A stretch of 64,000 nt of DNA, taken from assembly GCA_014058105.1 (NCBI GenBank), contig JACGCM010002082.1:620001-684000 (forward strand), read 5' to 3'. Below are positions 12,437 through 23,437 of this stretch, piece after piece (positions within the stretch are counted from its first letter, which is position 1; each line of letters begins with the position of its first letter). The notes below the pieces were generated by a model that saw only the letters and a list, made by a program, of their open reading frames with translations, was not told where the DNA came from and searched no databases. The position numbers and the translations under genes are program-made. Source of the stretch: Kingdonia uniflora. Its lineage: Eukaryota; Streptophyta; Magnoliopsida; Ranunculales; Circaeasteraceae.

Positions 12437-13105
12437 GGAAAAGAGTATTCACGTAAATGCGATACATGTCAACGACATGGACAAATGATCCGTGCCCCTG
12501 CGCTCGAACTACATACAAGAAGGTGTTCTGGCCATTCAAAAGTTGGGCGCCTGATCTTGTCGGTGAATTTCCTAATTCTCCAGGTAACCGTCGATACCTA
12601 CTCGTAGCTACAAATTATTTTGCAAAATGGGTAAAAGCAGTTCTACTCTGTCGAACCAGAGAAGAAGAGGTCACTCTTTTATCTGAGAACACATCATTAC
12701 TCGGTTCGGATGCCCCCACCAAATTTGTATCGATAATGGGCCACAATTCGTTGTAGAAAAAAATGTAGTTTTCCTCAACAAACATAATATCATCCACTTT
12801 CCATCCAATCCCTACTACCCTTAAGGCAATGACCAAGCTGAAATCATCAATAAAACTATCGTGGATGAACTCAAGAAAAGGCTTCACTCACAGAAAAAAG
12901 GAAACTGGGTACGAGACCTTCCTCATGTCTTATGGGCATACTGTACCACTCTATGTTAATCAACCGGCTGTACCCCATTTCTCCATGCCTATGGGACTGA
13001 AGCCGTCATTCCAACAATATATCATCATCCGGTTAGAGATCATAAGCTCAGTGACAAAGAAAACAAGTTCGAATTGGCCTGCAACCTCAATTAGATTAAT
13101 GAGAC
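12437..13105 (+). pseudogene. Tat element integrase fragment
   Basis: Integrase of a + strand Tat element, entering in the zinc-binding domain (KCDTCQRHGQMIRAPALEL at about 12455-12510). The core follows: FKSWAPDLVGEFPNSPGNRRYLLVAT holds the first catalytic Asp. The IDNGPQFV box is readable in another frame near 12730-12755, and the [10 protein letters not shown] segment near 12855. Several frameshifts occur. It starts exactly at the A-rich end of LINE-1 and runs into the minisatellite and antisense coiled-coil ORF, the order expected for the 3' third of a Tat element. The LINE may have interrupted this integrase, but its 5' half is not on the other side. Confidence 0.75.
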
Positions 13106-13140
13106 TAGGGAACACATTATTTCTATCTCAGCATGGCTAT

Positions 13141-13489
13141 GACAATTATACTCTGCGATTAAAACGAAGGTAATACTAGTTGTCAATCAAAGATTTCTAC
13201 TAGACATAAGATAAAGCAAAGGTAAAACTAGCTTTCATCTCTCAATATGGCTGCGACAATTATACTCTGCGATTAAAGCAAAGGTAATACTAGTTTTTAA
13301 TCAAATAACTCTACCAGACATAAGATAAAGCAAAGGTAAAACTAGCTTTCATCTCTCAATAAGGTTGTGACAATTATACTCTACGATTAAATAAAAGGTA
13401 ATACTAGTTTTCAATCAAAGATCTCTACCAGATATAAGACAAGACAAAGGTAAAACTAGCTTTCATCTCTCAATATGTCTGCGACAGAT
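13141..13489. repeat. 114-bp tandem repeat, three copies
   Basis: Units start at 13141, 13255 and 13369, and a fourth begins at 13483, all spaced exactly 114 bp and marked by GACAATTATACTCTGCGATT and GGTAAAACTAGCTTTCATCT. It lies between the integrase and the 3' end of the antisense coiled-coil ORF. The homologous region at 6433-6540 has one copy only. Confidence 0.85.
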
Positions 13490-13530
13490 ATTTTTTTAGG
13501 TTACTTATATAGCCACTACAACGGATTATT

Positions 13531-16227
13531 TTATGCTGTTGGGAGGTCAGCTATGCTTTGCCCTACAACAAGAGGACAATCAACCATAAATACTCGAGCT
13601 TGAGCAATCACAATGATCCTGCCTTACTCTACCAATTCATCAGGTCGAGAACCTAACTTCGTTTCCATAGAGTTCAAACAGTTTCCTCGATCTACTTCAG
13701 ATCTATAAATGCACCCTCTACCCGACAAACAATTATACAAGGTATTCCTCTCTAACTCGAGCCTTCTAATCTCTTCAACAAAGTAGGCGATGCCTCATTC
13801 TGGCGTTTAGATTTCGTTGCCTTTTCTTTTTCCTCCGCGAGCTCTTTTTGCCCTTTACTAATTTCAGTATCCTTCTCCTCGATCATTCGAGTGAGGTCAT
13901 AAGCATATTAAGTTGCCTCAACGAACTTGAAATGTACCTTTACATGTTGGTCATCCCAATCTTCATTTGCCTCTTTCATTCTATCAATCTCCGCCGTAAA
14001 CTCTTGGTTACATGGGCATGCCTCTTCTTCACTCAAACGAGTTGACTATAATTCGACTTACACATCGTAGATACAATATATCAAGTTTGATTCAGGATAC
14101 TCACTCAATACATACATCTTATTCCTAATAAAATTTCTATTTTTTGACATCTACTGTGTGAAACTACTTCAAAACATAAGGTCAAAGTATGATCCTAATT
14201 TGATGAACAATAACAAATACTTTCAATTCTAAGGTACACATTCTCTATATTCTAACATTTTCAATACTTTGATATTATCTATACACAATTGAGTGTCATT
14301 GCCCCTAAACTGTTAGCAAGTTTTTGTTTTATCTCTACACACTAACTTTTACTTTGTAGTTCTAGAGTAATGAAGCATACAAGTCAAATATTTCTTGCTC
14401 TTTTCTAACTTGTAGCTCTACTTGTAAAGACAGCAGAGACGCAGAGGCGCCTTTCTCCTTTACGAGCTCATTCTTTAATTCGTTTATTATAACGCGTATT
14501 TCCTTAAGTTCCTACAACAAGGTTTACAAGAACATCTTAGCCTACAAAAGTCTATCGAACAAATAATATTCCAATAGATTACAACATTTCAAACCCTTCA
14601 TAACACAATCATAGAGTCAATATTCTACTCTACCTTCTCATTTCCTTCCTCTGGGCGCTTATTGTCATCCCATTGGTTGTCTCGCAACGTTTGGGGAAAG
14701 ATATCATGTAACCCGTCCACGACTCAAACAACGATATTATCCACCTCATCATCTTCCTCCTCCTCAATATAGGTGCCCGCCATAATATCATTCACCTCAG
14801 TTTTGAAGTACCCCATTTTTAGGAGGTGGTGCCCAAGTCTATCACGCTTGATAACCACCTCCCCTAAATTCTTTCCCGCTTCTGCTCTCAGCTCGTTGAT
14901 CTCTACCTCTTGAGAAACTTTCAAGGAGTCCAGTCGCTTCCCCTCCCAAGCCAAGTCAGCTTTCAAACGAGCTACCTTCTTCTGGAACTTAGCCTTCCGC
15001 TTCTTGAGCTCGGCTTTCTCCTCCTCCACCCTGAGGCAGATCCCCTTCATCAAACGAGCAACTGACAAAATTACAACAATCATGGACCACATGGTTAGCT
15101 CGATTCATCATACAAAATTCATCATTTGTATAAATCGCCGAACTTAACCATTTTACTCATTTCCTCCTCACCATTGCAAACTGTAAGCTTTACCCTATTT
15201 TCTACCACTTTTAACTCATCTTCTTCACTAAGTCGATCCTCTGAGGCCTTCACCCCAGTCAGTTGGGTATGAGGGTCAACCCTTCTCTTTTTCGCCCCTC
15301 CTTCGACATCACTACTTCCTGTGGTTCCAAAGGTCAAGCCACGCTTTAGAATCCACTTCTTTGGAAATGCCCGAGCTGGCTTGCTCGATGTAGTAAACTC
15401 TGGCACATCTGCAAAGTCCACTCTAGAGGCCCTGGGCAAGACCACTCGTCTCTCTCCATTAGCTTCCCTCTTCCTGTTGCCACCAATATCCGTCATTAGT
15501 CTCTTTGTTTTAGACTTTGAAACTCTCTCGGACCGGCTGTTCGCACGTTCATTATTACTAATGCCAATTTCTTTCAAGACATCCTCGAGATCAGTATCTT
15601 CTTGAGCAGCAATATCAAACAGAAACTCCTTCTTTGCCACCTTCGATTAAGGACCTGTCAAACAACAACACATTATCACTAACAGATTGACTTACAATTC
15701 AATATTTCAATATTATACATTATACATTGTAATACTTACTTTGTTTTACAGTTCTACACTAAAGTTCCATGGGCTCTTCATCATCTCTCAGAAGGCAATA
15801 ACCCTTCACCCATATCGCATTATCATTCCACATTCGACCTGCTGAATTCAGATCGAAGAAAAGATGTCAATTCGAACTCATAAAAAAGTAAGCCCCTCTA
15901 CTTGCAGAATCAATTCATCTCAACCCTATCTACTTTCTTCTTCTCCAAATAAGCCAGCAAAAAGAAATATTCCTCCCCAGATCCTACAATACAAATTCTA
16001 AGCTACCTATCAGCATTAACTACAAAATTACCCCATCTTCCCCCTATAGAAGCTTTGGCTTTACAAAACTTTCTAAACACATCAGAATGCGAAGGATAGA
16101 ATACCAATTTTCTTGGGAAATCTGGAAATTGAACAACCCCTACTTCATCCTCCCTATCAGATACTACATCCTCGGACTCCGCGGATCAACCAGTGGTCGA
16201 CCCCTCATTGACAAGTGAAGTCTCCAT
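13531..16227 (-). pseudogene. Antisense coiled-coil accessory ORF of a Tat element, copy B (near full length)
   Basis: Minus-strand gene opposite in direction to the upstream integrase. The likely ATG is at 16227 (METSLVNEGSTTG). The N-terminal domain reads VVQFPDFPRKLVFYPSHSDV, ASIGGRWGNFVV and GSGEEYFFLLAYLEKKKVDR, then WVKGYCLLRDDEEPME. A basic, Ser/Arg-rich middle follows (15122-15640). Next is a long coiled coil (14724-15092; VEEEKAELKKRKAKFQKK, INELRAEAGKNLGEVV) ending in an acidic EEEEDDEVD patch. The C-terminal tail (about 13540-13770) is homologous to copy A. Several stops and frame changes make it a pseudogene. The N-terminal part resembles proteins annotated as putative gypsy-type transposon or plant mobile-like domains. 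Its function is not known. Confidence 0.7.
15655..15739 (-). other. Predicted intron in the antisense coiled-coil ORF
   Basis: On the minus strand a canonical donor (AACAAGTAAGT, GT at 15738-15739) and acceptor (TTGTTTGACAG, AG at 15655-15656) bound 85 AT-rich bases. They lie exactly between the GYCLLRDDEEPME block and the MAKKEFLFDIA block. This suggests the antisense ORF is, or was, expressed as a spliced mRNA from its own promoter. RNA evidence is absent here. Confidence 0.5.
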
Positions 16228-17188
16228 ATCAACTACAATACTATAGATGAGGTTTAATCCTACACAAAACTTCTCATGCTGGACCTACATACAGGTTTAG
16301 GTATTCCATTATTATCTTTTACATATACAACACTCGCATACATATATTTTTCATATCTAATTTTACGAATATATAAAGCAAATTTTTATAGATTACTATA
16401 AATAAATTTTTTTAGATATGCATACCATAAAAAGGATTTTCAAGATAAATACATTAACAGTATCATAAATCATCTACTAACGTTCTATGTCGGAATGTAA
16501 ATCTGACGCAGCGCCAAATCCTTCCCTCACAATGCTGCTATATAGCCACCTTCGTGATTCAGTCTTTGCAACTCTCTCTCGCTTGATTGTTGACCACTCT
16601 CGATTAATTTCTTACAAAATTCTCTGCTATATAACCGTATTTCTTCTTTTTTCCTCTCTCACAGCTCTTCAAGTTTTCAGAAGTTGATAAACGTTTGAAT
16701 GAAGAAGATGAAACATTATTTATATTTTCTCTCTCTAACTATTAGCAGTTATGGGGCCTCGTACGAGCCGTCCTCGATTTGAGAGCTGAGGCATCCCTTC
16801 CACAATTAATGTCAGACGTCTTACACCTTTTTGGTGAAGACACCTTTCCATCATTGCCCCCTGACCTTTATTTTAATATATTTTCATCTCTCTTTTCCAA
16901 ATCTCCCTCTGACCTCCCCACACCCATGATGACTCAACACTTACGCACAATCAAACTTTCCCTGCTATTACACCAAAGACAATCAAAAGCTGTTTGCTTT
17001 TTCTATTTTTTGCTTCTTCTACTTATAGAAGTACTGACGTCATTTCCAAAGCTCTCAGTATTTCAAAAATATTCAAATTCATTTTTCACAAAAATCACAA
17101 ACAACATTTGTAATAATAGAGGATAGATTTAAACTTCATTCTCATTACATTTATTTGACAGTTATTCAAACTCATAATATTTACTCTC
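16228..17188. other. AT-rich non-coding stretch upstream of the antisense ORF
   Basis: No gene is recognisable. Because it lies just upstream of the minus-strand accessory ORF, it would be where that ORF's own promoter sits. Short + strand frames at 16487-16687 and 16779-17126 are pyrimidine-rich and have no motif. Confidence 0.5.
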
Positions 17189-17542
17189 TTACATATAATT
17201 ACACCTGAAACATCCCTGATGTCCTGGGGAGCCACAAATGATCAGTTCGCATCTAGCAATCCTCACATCTTCCAACTCGATCTCTTCTTCTACAATTAGT
17301 CTCACAGCCTCTTTTTGAGCTAAAGGCTCCGCAATTACTACCCAGAATAGCTCCTCATAGAGGCGACTTTTGTACTCAAGTTCCCTACCCATCTAATCTA
17401 AACCTTTAAACTGACAACCGGTCACTAGCAGATCATCATCATAGTCTAACAAGCTAAAAATATGCTCCCACACTTTAGCTATCTTTATCGCCAACTGTCC
17501 CTCAGTGGCATAACAAATTTTCTCAGATCGAGTCCACACCAT
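17189..17542 (-). pseudogene. Unknown small ORF with one internal stop
   Basis: From an ATG at 17542 the minus strand is open for about 117 codons (MVWTRSEKICYATEGQLAIK at the start) apart from a single TAG just before MGRELEYKSRLYE. The product is acidic and helical (EEEIELEDVRIARCELI) and ends CFRCNYM. I recognise no family. Its position upstream of the antisense coiled-coil ORF and on the same strand suggests a second accessory ORF or a 5' exon of the same transcription unit, but this is inference. Confidence 0.35.
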
Positions 17543-18050
17543 TTTTATTTTCTTCAACCTATTTAAAAATCATTTCTCCCTATTCATAATTATATTTAAT
17601 TTTTTTACAACAAAAAGCCCTACTATCCTAAGAAAAATTATTTGAACTTATTTCTCCACATGGACCTCGGTAAATTTGGCTTATTCCATATCGAGCTTAC
17701 TCATTCCAAATCTAATATTTTTGAACGACCTCCCAAAGCTCGAATTTCTAATTCTTATATATCTTAAAACTTCTACAGTTATCTCTCCCCCCTAATAATT
17801 CTAAGTCATTCAGCTGGAAAATGAATTCTTTCACATCTTTTAGGTTACAAACATATTTTTACGGCTCAATTACTATAATATATTATGTAGCTCCAATCTC
17901 ATACATTACATTTTACCCTCTATTCGTAAATCTTCAAATTATTCATAGCTCAATTTCTAGAGTTATTCTGTGGATCAACACAGAGTTTGAATAACAAATA
18001 TTATTAAGCTCGAATATAAATTACAGGCACTTTAAAGATATCGAATCTTT
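17543..18050. other. No recognisable feature
   Basis: AT-rich sequence without coding potential or clear repeats. It may include the 3' LTR remnant of the Tat element that carries the antisense ORF, but I could not match it to another LTR in the window. Confidence 0.4.
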
Positions 18051-18275
18051 TAGGTACTTTACAGATAACAAGTGTTTCATGTACTCCAAAATTAGGTACT
18101 TTACAGATAACAAGTCTTTCAGGTTCTTTATAGATAATAAGTCTTTCAGGTACTCTGAAATTAAGTACTTTACCGATAACAAGTCTTTCAGGTACTCCGA
18201 AATTAGGTACTTTACAGATAACAAGTCTTTAAGTTACTTTACAGATAACAAGTCATTCAAGTACTCCAAAATAAC
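18051..18275. repeat. Short tandem repeat, about 42-bp unit
   Basis: Five to six imperfect copies built from TACTTTACAGATAACAAGTC, TTTCAGGTACTC and GAAATTAG; full units are 42 bp and shortened ones about 27 bp. The reading frames across it (18021-18224 minus, 18079-18390 plus) are by-products of the repeat. It sits just before the LTR of the next Tat element. Confidence 0.8.
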
Positions 18276-18640
18276 AAATCCTTCAATTTATCTGACTTCA
18301 GTGATGCTTCACTCAAAGAATCTTTTGAAGCAAAACAGGCATTGGAAAATACTAAACATCTTCCATCCCATGAGTTTGGTCGAAGTCTAGACATGGAGTC
18401 AAGCTTCAAAGGGAAACTATAGAAGAGAGGAAGTCAGTGCTTGAACCAACTCTTTTCACAGAAGGTCATCTTAAGGCCAAGAAATGATGATGGTACAGAA
18501 GCAAACTTCCATTATCCATCTCCCTTCTCCACTACTACCGTCGCCTCCTCTATAACCACCACCATTAAAGAGTTGGTAAAGATGAAGAGGGCCTGACCTT
18601 AGAATCTAATCCTACGCAAGACATCGGCGCTACTGCCCTG
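18276..18640. other. No recognisable feature
   Basis: Unique-looking sequence between the minisatellite and the approximate start of the Tat LTR. I see no motif or open frame of interest. Confidence 0.4.
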
Positions 18641-19682
18641 TAGTTATGCCAACTAATCAATTTACCAACAGACCCCTTAAAAAACCTGCAAGTACACGGT
18701 ATACAGTTAAGTACAAAGGTAAGCGGGGTCGTATCCTTAGAGATTTATGGGATGAATTATACTTTGAGCTACTAGTTTTATCCAATAACAATGAGTTTGT
18801 ATAGGTTTTGAAATAAAAAGAATAACGAAACAAATTACAATATAAATTGGAGTGGAAACCAAAGCATCATTTCCACTCCACCCTTTTTAGCCGTTAGATA
18901 GCATAAATAATTAAAGTAAATTACGAGTTCCCGTTATAAGGGCTTATTTCTAATCCCCGTACTGAGTCTGATATTTGAACTCAAATAGCTTGAGATAACA
19001 CACTGATAACCAATCAAGAGCTAAAGCAAGGAGATCGTAATACAGACTTCCTCATCTATAGCTCGGGATGGCAAAACATCTAATAACATCGTACTGCACA
19101 AAATACTCAGATATCTAGTAATAGTTTGAATACACGCGAACACGATTAGAGATTGCATCTACATTAAAAGTTCAGAGATATCAAAGCATCCTGTGACTTA
19201 GCACTACCGAAGATACTCCTCCACTTGTCAACGGATCGCATGCACGCGAGCATCACAAAAGATCGTATCTTCCCAACGATCTGAAGCTACAACTAAAGAA
19301 TGCTAATAGATCTGTTACAGATCAACAAGTATCAAGACGTTACAAAAGTCCACCATGAAGACTCATCAAAGCCTGATATTCTAACGTTCCTTATCAATGT
19401 AACCAGTGGTCATATTATAAGACCTATAAATAAGACTAGGCAGCTACAGATTAAAGGGGGGACTGTTCAGAGATTTTTTTTACATCTCTCTCTCTATGTA
19501 ATAGCTAGCAAACAACTATAAACATCTCTCTTTCTAAAATCCTCAGGAGAGGTCATGATTTTTTACCCATTTAAGGGTTTTCTATGCTAAAAATTTGTGT
19601 TTATAGCTATTTCATCTACAACATTCTCCAATTCAAGGGTGTAAAACACTATTTTTGGTCTCTTCAAAAATAGGCTATTACA
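18640..19682 (+). mobile_element. 5' LTR of Tat element 2
   Basis: About 1.04 kb upstream of a clear primer-binding site. The end, ...CTATTACA at 19682, fits an LTR terminus. The last 150 bp match the LTR end at about 42555-42706 (GAGGTCRTGRTTTTTTACC, GGTTTTCYATGCTAAA), which independently supports LTR identity. An internal motif GTCGTATCCTTAGAGATTTAT has a counterpart in the other LTR. The 5' edge is approximate, and the matching 3' LTR is missing because the element is cut at 24645. Confidence 0.65.
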
Positions 19683-19702
19683 TTTGGCGCCGTCTGTGGG
19701 AA
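19683..19702 (+). promoter_or_regulatory. Primer-binding site of Tat element 2
   Basis: TTTGGCGCCGTCTGTGGGAA directly follows the LTR end. TGGCGCC-type primer-binding sites adjoining the LTR are characteristic of plant Tat/Ogre and Athila-group elements and prime minus-strand DNA synthesis from a host tRNA. Confidence 0.8.
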
Positions 19703-19760
19703 CCGAAGATTACACTCAGCGTTCTCTAATCCAGTTTTTCACCACATTTATCTTTCAAAG

Positions 19761-21008
19761 ATGGCAAATCAAAACAAATCACACCACACCCTGCCTTACG
19801 CTGCTGAAGGAGTGACGGATCTGCGAACAACTGTGCAAGTAGAAATCGAACTACGAATAGAGGTGGAGAACTAGCTCGCCAACATGCAGGACTCAAACAG
19901 AGCACTCCAAGCTCAAATAACTACAAATCCGAGACAGCAGAACGCTCTGCCCGCAGCCTTGAGGATATCGGTCCATGATCGCTTGGGACATCAAGGCAGA
20001 AACACTGCACTTCCTCAAATACAGTAAGAGCCAGTCTTACCTTGGAGTCACATCAATCCACCATTACCCGCTGGAGGGATAATAGATCTATAGTTACAAG
20101 AAGAGCAAAACAGGGGAAAACCCCGAGTTTCAGTCTATGACCGCATGGGAGAAGCAACAGGAGAGCACAACCCTGCGAGAGGCCCAACAACAAAACAGGC
20201 TATCATGTCTTGACAACACCTCACCCCAAAACTGGTAGACAAACGCATTAAGGAGCTCTTAGGTACTCAAATACCCAACAGGAGGAGCAACTATGCAAGG
20301 TTGTAAAAGAGTCCGCTAGCACAGGAGTTGCTAGACAAAGAAGTACCAACCAGTTTTCGCACTCCGATGATTCAGAAATAGGAAAGAGGGGATCCTGTGG
20401 AACATGTCCAAGAATTTTAAGATTCATTGGGACTGTATTCCTCCTCCAACCACATCCTTTGTCGATTATTCCCAAGCAACTTAAAAGGCGAACCGTTACG
20501 ATGGTTTCATACACTGGATGAGGGCTCTATCGTCACCTTCGAGCAACTTCGCGAACTGTTCGTCAAGAACTATTCGCATAATAAAGACAAGGAGGAAAGT
20601 CCTTACTCTTTGTTCAGTCTTAAACAAGCGCCAGGGGTGTAGTTGGAAACATTTACCAGAAAGTTTTTTGGGCTAGCTCGAAAGCTTGATAACCCCGACA
20701 AAAAGATCATGATCTCCGCTTTCACAAATGCGTTGCTCATAGATGGACGAGTCAAGGAACATCTGATCCTCAACAAGCCGTAGACATTAGAAGATATGAT
20801 GGAAAAGGTTAACAATTTCATCAACCTCGAAAGACTAACGACTGAAAAACAAAAACCTCAGCGCACCGCTCTATCCACCAATGATCATACCGGAGAACGT
20901 ACTTGTAATAGCAGTAAAGACTATGGAGGCGATAAGAACGTTTCAAATCCTACGATGATCGAACCCGTCAAGGACAAAAGAGACCAGTTCCACGCTTACC
21001 ACGGTTGA
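19761..21008 (+). pseudogene. Gag of Tat element 2
   Basis: The ATG at 19761, 59 bp after the primer-binding site, opens a frame that can be read without any shift to 21008. It is interrupted by ten stops at 19872, 20025, 20091, 20211, 20304, 20379, 20418, 20640, 20781 and 21006. The gag core is at 20420-20830: HILCRLFPSNLKGEPLRWFH, IVTFEQLRELFVKNY and RKFFGLARKLDN. Two upstream copies of an SVxDRxG-type motif (ISVHDRLGH, VSVYDRMGE) are typical of Tat gag N-termini. Preserved frame with point stops, each reachable from a Gln, Arg or Trp codon by one C-to-T or G-to-A change, suggests decay by substitution rather than indels. Confidence 0.85.
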
Positions 21009-21145
21009 CAACTACCATCGCCAATATATATCCACTCCTACAAAAGGATGAGCTCTTTTAAAATGCCAATACTCTTCAACCCATACCAGGAAGACCATAC
21101 TGCGTTCACTACAAGATCCATCATCATGACGCAGAACAATGTTTC

Positions 21146-21904
21146 GTGTTAAAACTCCTTCTAAGTATATTTTTGCATGGTCGTATACTCGAGTATATTG
21201 TGGACGTTAAAAGTTACGTAGATGGAAACTACAAAACTGAAATCACGGTCGTCCAGACCGATGAAGCAAATGAGGAAAAACATCTATACTTTATCGAGAC
21301 TCAGACAGTCAGCCACTCCAACAGATTCAAATGCAGGCGCATTGAACAATGCCATGATCTAACAATGATAGATAAAGAAGCCTGTTTGTTACCAGAATCA
21401 AGCAGCCGACGATCTAGGATTTCTTTTGAAGACTGCGATGTGTGTCACGTCAACTTCCCGTATCACGATGCTCTCGTCATCATGTTAAAAATGAAGAACA
21501 TAGTTTTGCATACAATGATGGTTGATACCGGTAGTAGCGTTGAACTACTATTCCAGAGCACGATCGATCAAATGGGTTTAGCGGACAGAGTCGAACCAAG
21601 TAACATCAACGTCCCTGGATTCAGCGGTTCCAAGGAAGAACGTGTTGGAAAAATTATACTTCCCATCACGGCCGGACCAGTTACACTTGACGTAGTTTTT
21701 TACGTTATCAATACAAAATCACGTTACCTGGGTATCCCGGAACGACCGTGGCTGCATAACATGAAAGTTATTCCCTCCACATATCATCAAGCGATGCATT
21801 TCGACTGGAAAGGAAGAATCAACGAAATCAAAAGTAGCCAAAAATTTGCCCGAGCTTGCGATAATACCATTGAAGCTGAGCTAGCTACAGCAGCTCCAGT
21901 ATAA
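21146..21904 (+). pseudogene. Gag-protease junction and aspartic protease of Tat element 2 (intact frame)
   Basis: The longest undamaged frame of the element, 252 codons. The N-terminal third is the gag-protease linker (SFEDCDVCHVNFPYHDALVI is a segment shared with the minus-strand Tat copy at 63.3-63.5 kb). The retropepsin active site is MMVDTGSSVELLF, Asp at residue 127, followed by VPGFSG, GKIILPITAGPVTLDVVFYV and SRYLGIPERPWL. All expected protease landmarks are present, so this domain may have decayed least. The product would process the gag-pol polyprotein in virus-like particles; the rest of the element is broken. Confidence 0.85.
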
Positions 21905-22039
21905 CAATTACAGTATTCAGCACCAGCAGAACATCAACTTGATGCCAGGGATCATACAATTCCTTTAAGAGAATCACAACATTTTTGCATGGACGTTCCA
22001 CGAGATGCCAGGGATTGATCCGGCTGTGGCATACCACAA

Positions 22040-23432
22040 GCTCGAGCTAAAAGAGAAGGCAGAATAAGTTAAGCAGAAGCAACGAACTTTAGCTCCAAAG
22101 ATACGAGACGAAGTAAACAAAGAGATCGACAAATTGATTGAGGTCAGTTTTATCTGTAAAGCTATTTACCCTGACTAGATCTCGAACATTGTCGCAGTTC
22201 CTAAGAAAAATGGCAAGATCAAAATCTGCGTTGACTTCACAGATCTCAATCGCCACACTCCAAAAGATAACTTTCCACTCCCAATTATCCACCATTTGCT
22301 CGATTTAATAGCCGTGCATGAACTCCACTCTATGATGGATGCTGCATCAGGGTACAATTAGATACCACTTTTCCCTGAAGATCAAGACAAGACTGCATTC
22401 ATCACCGAACAAGGCCTGTATTGCTATAAGGTCATGCCTTTCGGCCTGAAAAATACCGGTGCTACCTATCAGAGATTGATGACGCAAATGTTCAAAGATC
22501 AGCTCGGTAAAAAAATGGAGATTTACACCGACGACATGCTTTGCAAGAGTCTCAAGAAGAAAGACCACCTGGCAGATCTACGAACAACTTTTGCGATCCT
22601 GTGAGCTTACAAAATGCGTTTGAATCCTAACAAATGTCAGTTCAGAGTACAATCTGGGAAATTCTTGGGCCACCTCATAAGCAAGTAAGGAATTGAAGCT
22701 GATCCATCACGTATACAAGCTCTATTGGCTATGCCTTCTCCTAAGACAAAAAAGGATGCTTAGAAACTAGTCGGGAAGATCATAGCACTTAACCAATTTG
22801 TGTCCAAATCATCAGACAGATACCGACCTCTATTCGACCTGCTTAAACAAGGTACATCACGGGGAAAGTCAAAGAAGGATCCCGAGATCGAATGGACGGA
22901 TAAATGCGAAGCCGCTTTCCTCGAACTCAAACAACATTTGGGTAAACTACCAGTTATGAGCACACCAACAGATAGTGAAGAGCTTATAGTACCCTTAGCC
23001 ATCACAGATACTTCTCAAAGCTCCATCCTTATCTGCCTCGATGAAAAGACCGAGAAACCAGTCTATTTTGTCAACAAGACTCTGACCCCTGCGGAAACAA
23101 GATACACCAAGATCGTGAAGCTTCTTTTAGCCTTCGTCTATACGTCACAAAAATTGAAGCAGTATTTCCAAGTCCATGCTGCTTGGGTATTAACAAACTA
23201 TCCACTCCGCAAAATTCTATCTAAACGCAAAAAATCTCAACGTATTCAGCAGTGGTCAGTAACACTCGGAGAACACGACAAACACTTTGGGCCACGCCAC
23301 TCTGAGAAAGGTCAGGCTCTAGCAGATTTTCTAGCCAACTTTCCAGTAGATAATCCTGATTGGGAAGAAGATCTTGATGAAGCAAAGATGCACCACTCAC
23401 AGAACAGTCTGAAGAAAAGTCTGATTGGGTAA
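22040..23432 (+). pseudogene. Reverse transcriptase and RNase H of Tat element 2
   Basis: RT reads from LAPKIRDEVNKEIDKL through KIKICVDFTDLNRHTPKDNF, MMDAASGYN, YKVMPFGLKNTGATYQRLM and a polymerase box YTDD (usual YIDD; both Asp present). FLGHLISK and the thumb follow. RNase H is the long open part (22800-23432: EIEWTDKCEAAFLELKQHLG, KPVYFVNKTLTPAETRYTKI, QQWSVTLGEHD). Stops replace a Trp (YPDW position, about 22179), a Gln (GYNQ, about 22359), an Arg (about 22603) and a Gln (about 22760), consistent with transitions. A frameshift near 23400 separates it from the second RNase H. Confidence 0.85.
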
Positions 23433-23437
23433 CTAAG

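Noticed and set aside
13141..13489. Regular repeats considered as a CRISPR array
   Set aside because: The units are contiguous 114-bp tandem copies without unique spacers, in a plant retrotransposon tail.
16487..17126. Two + strand frames with hydrophobic stretches
   Set aside because: Pyrimidine-rich DNA gives Leu/Ser/Phe-rich translations; no start context, motif or homologue was recognised.
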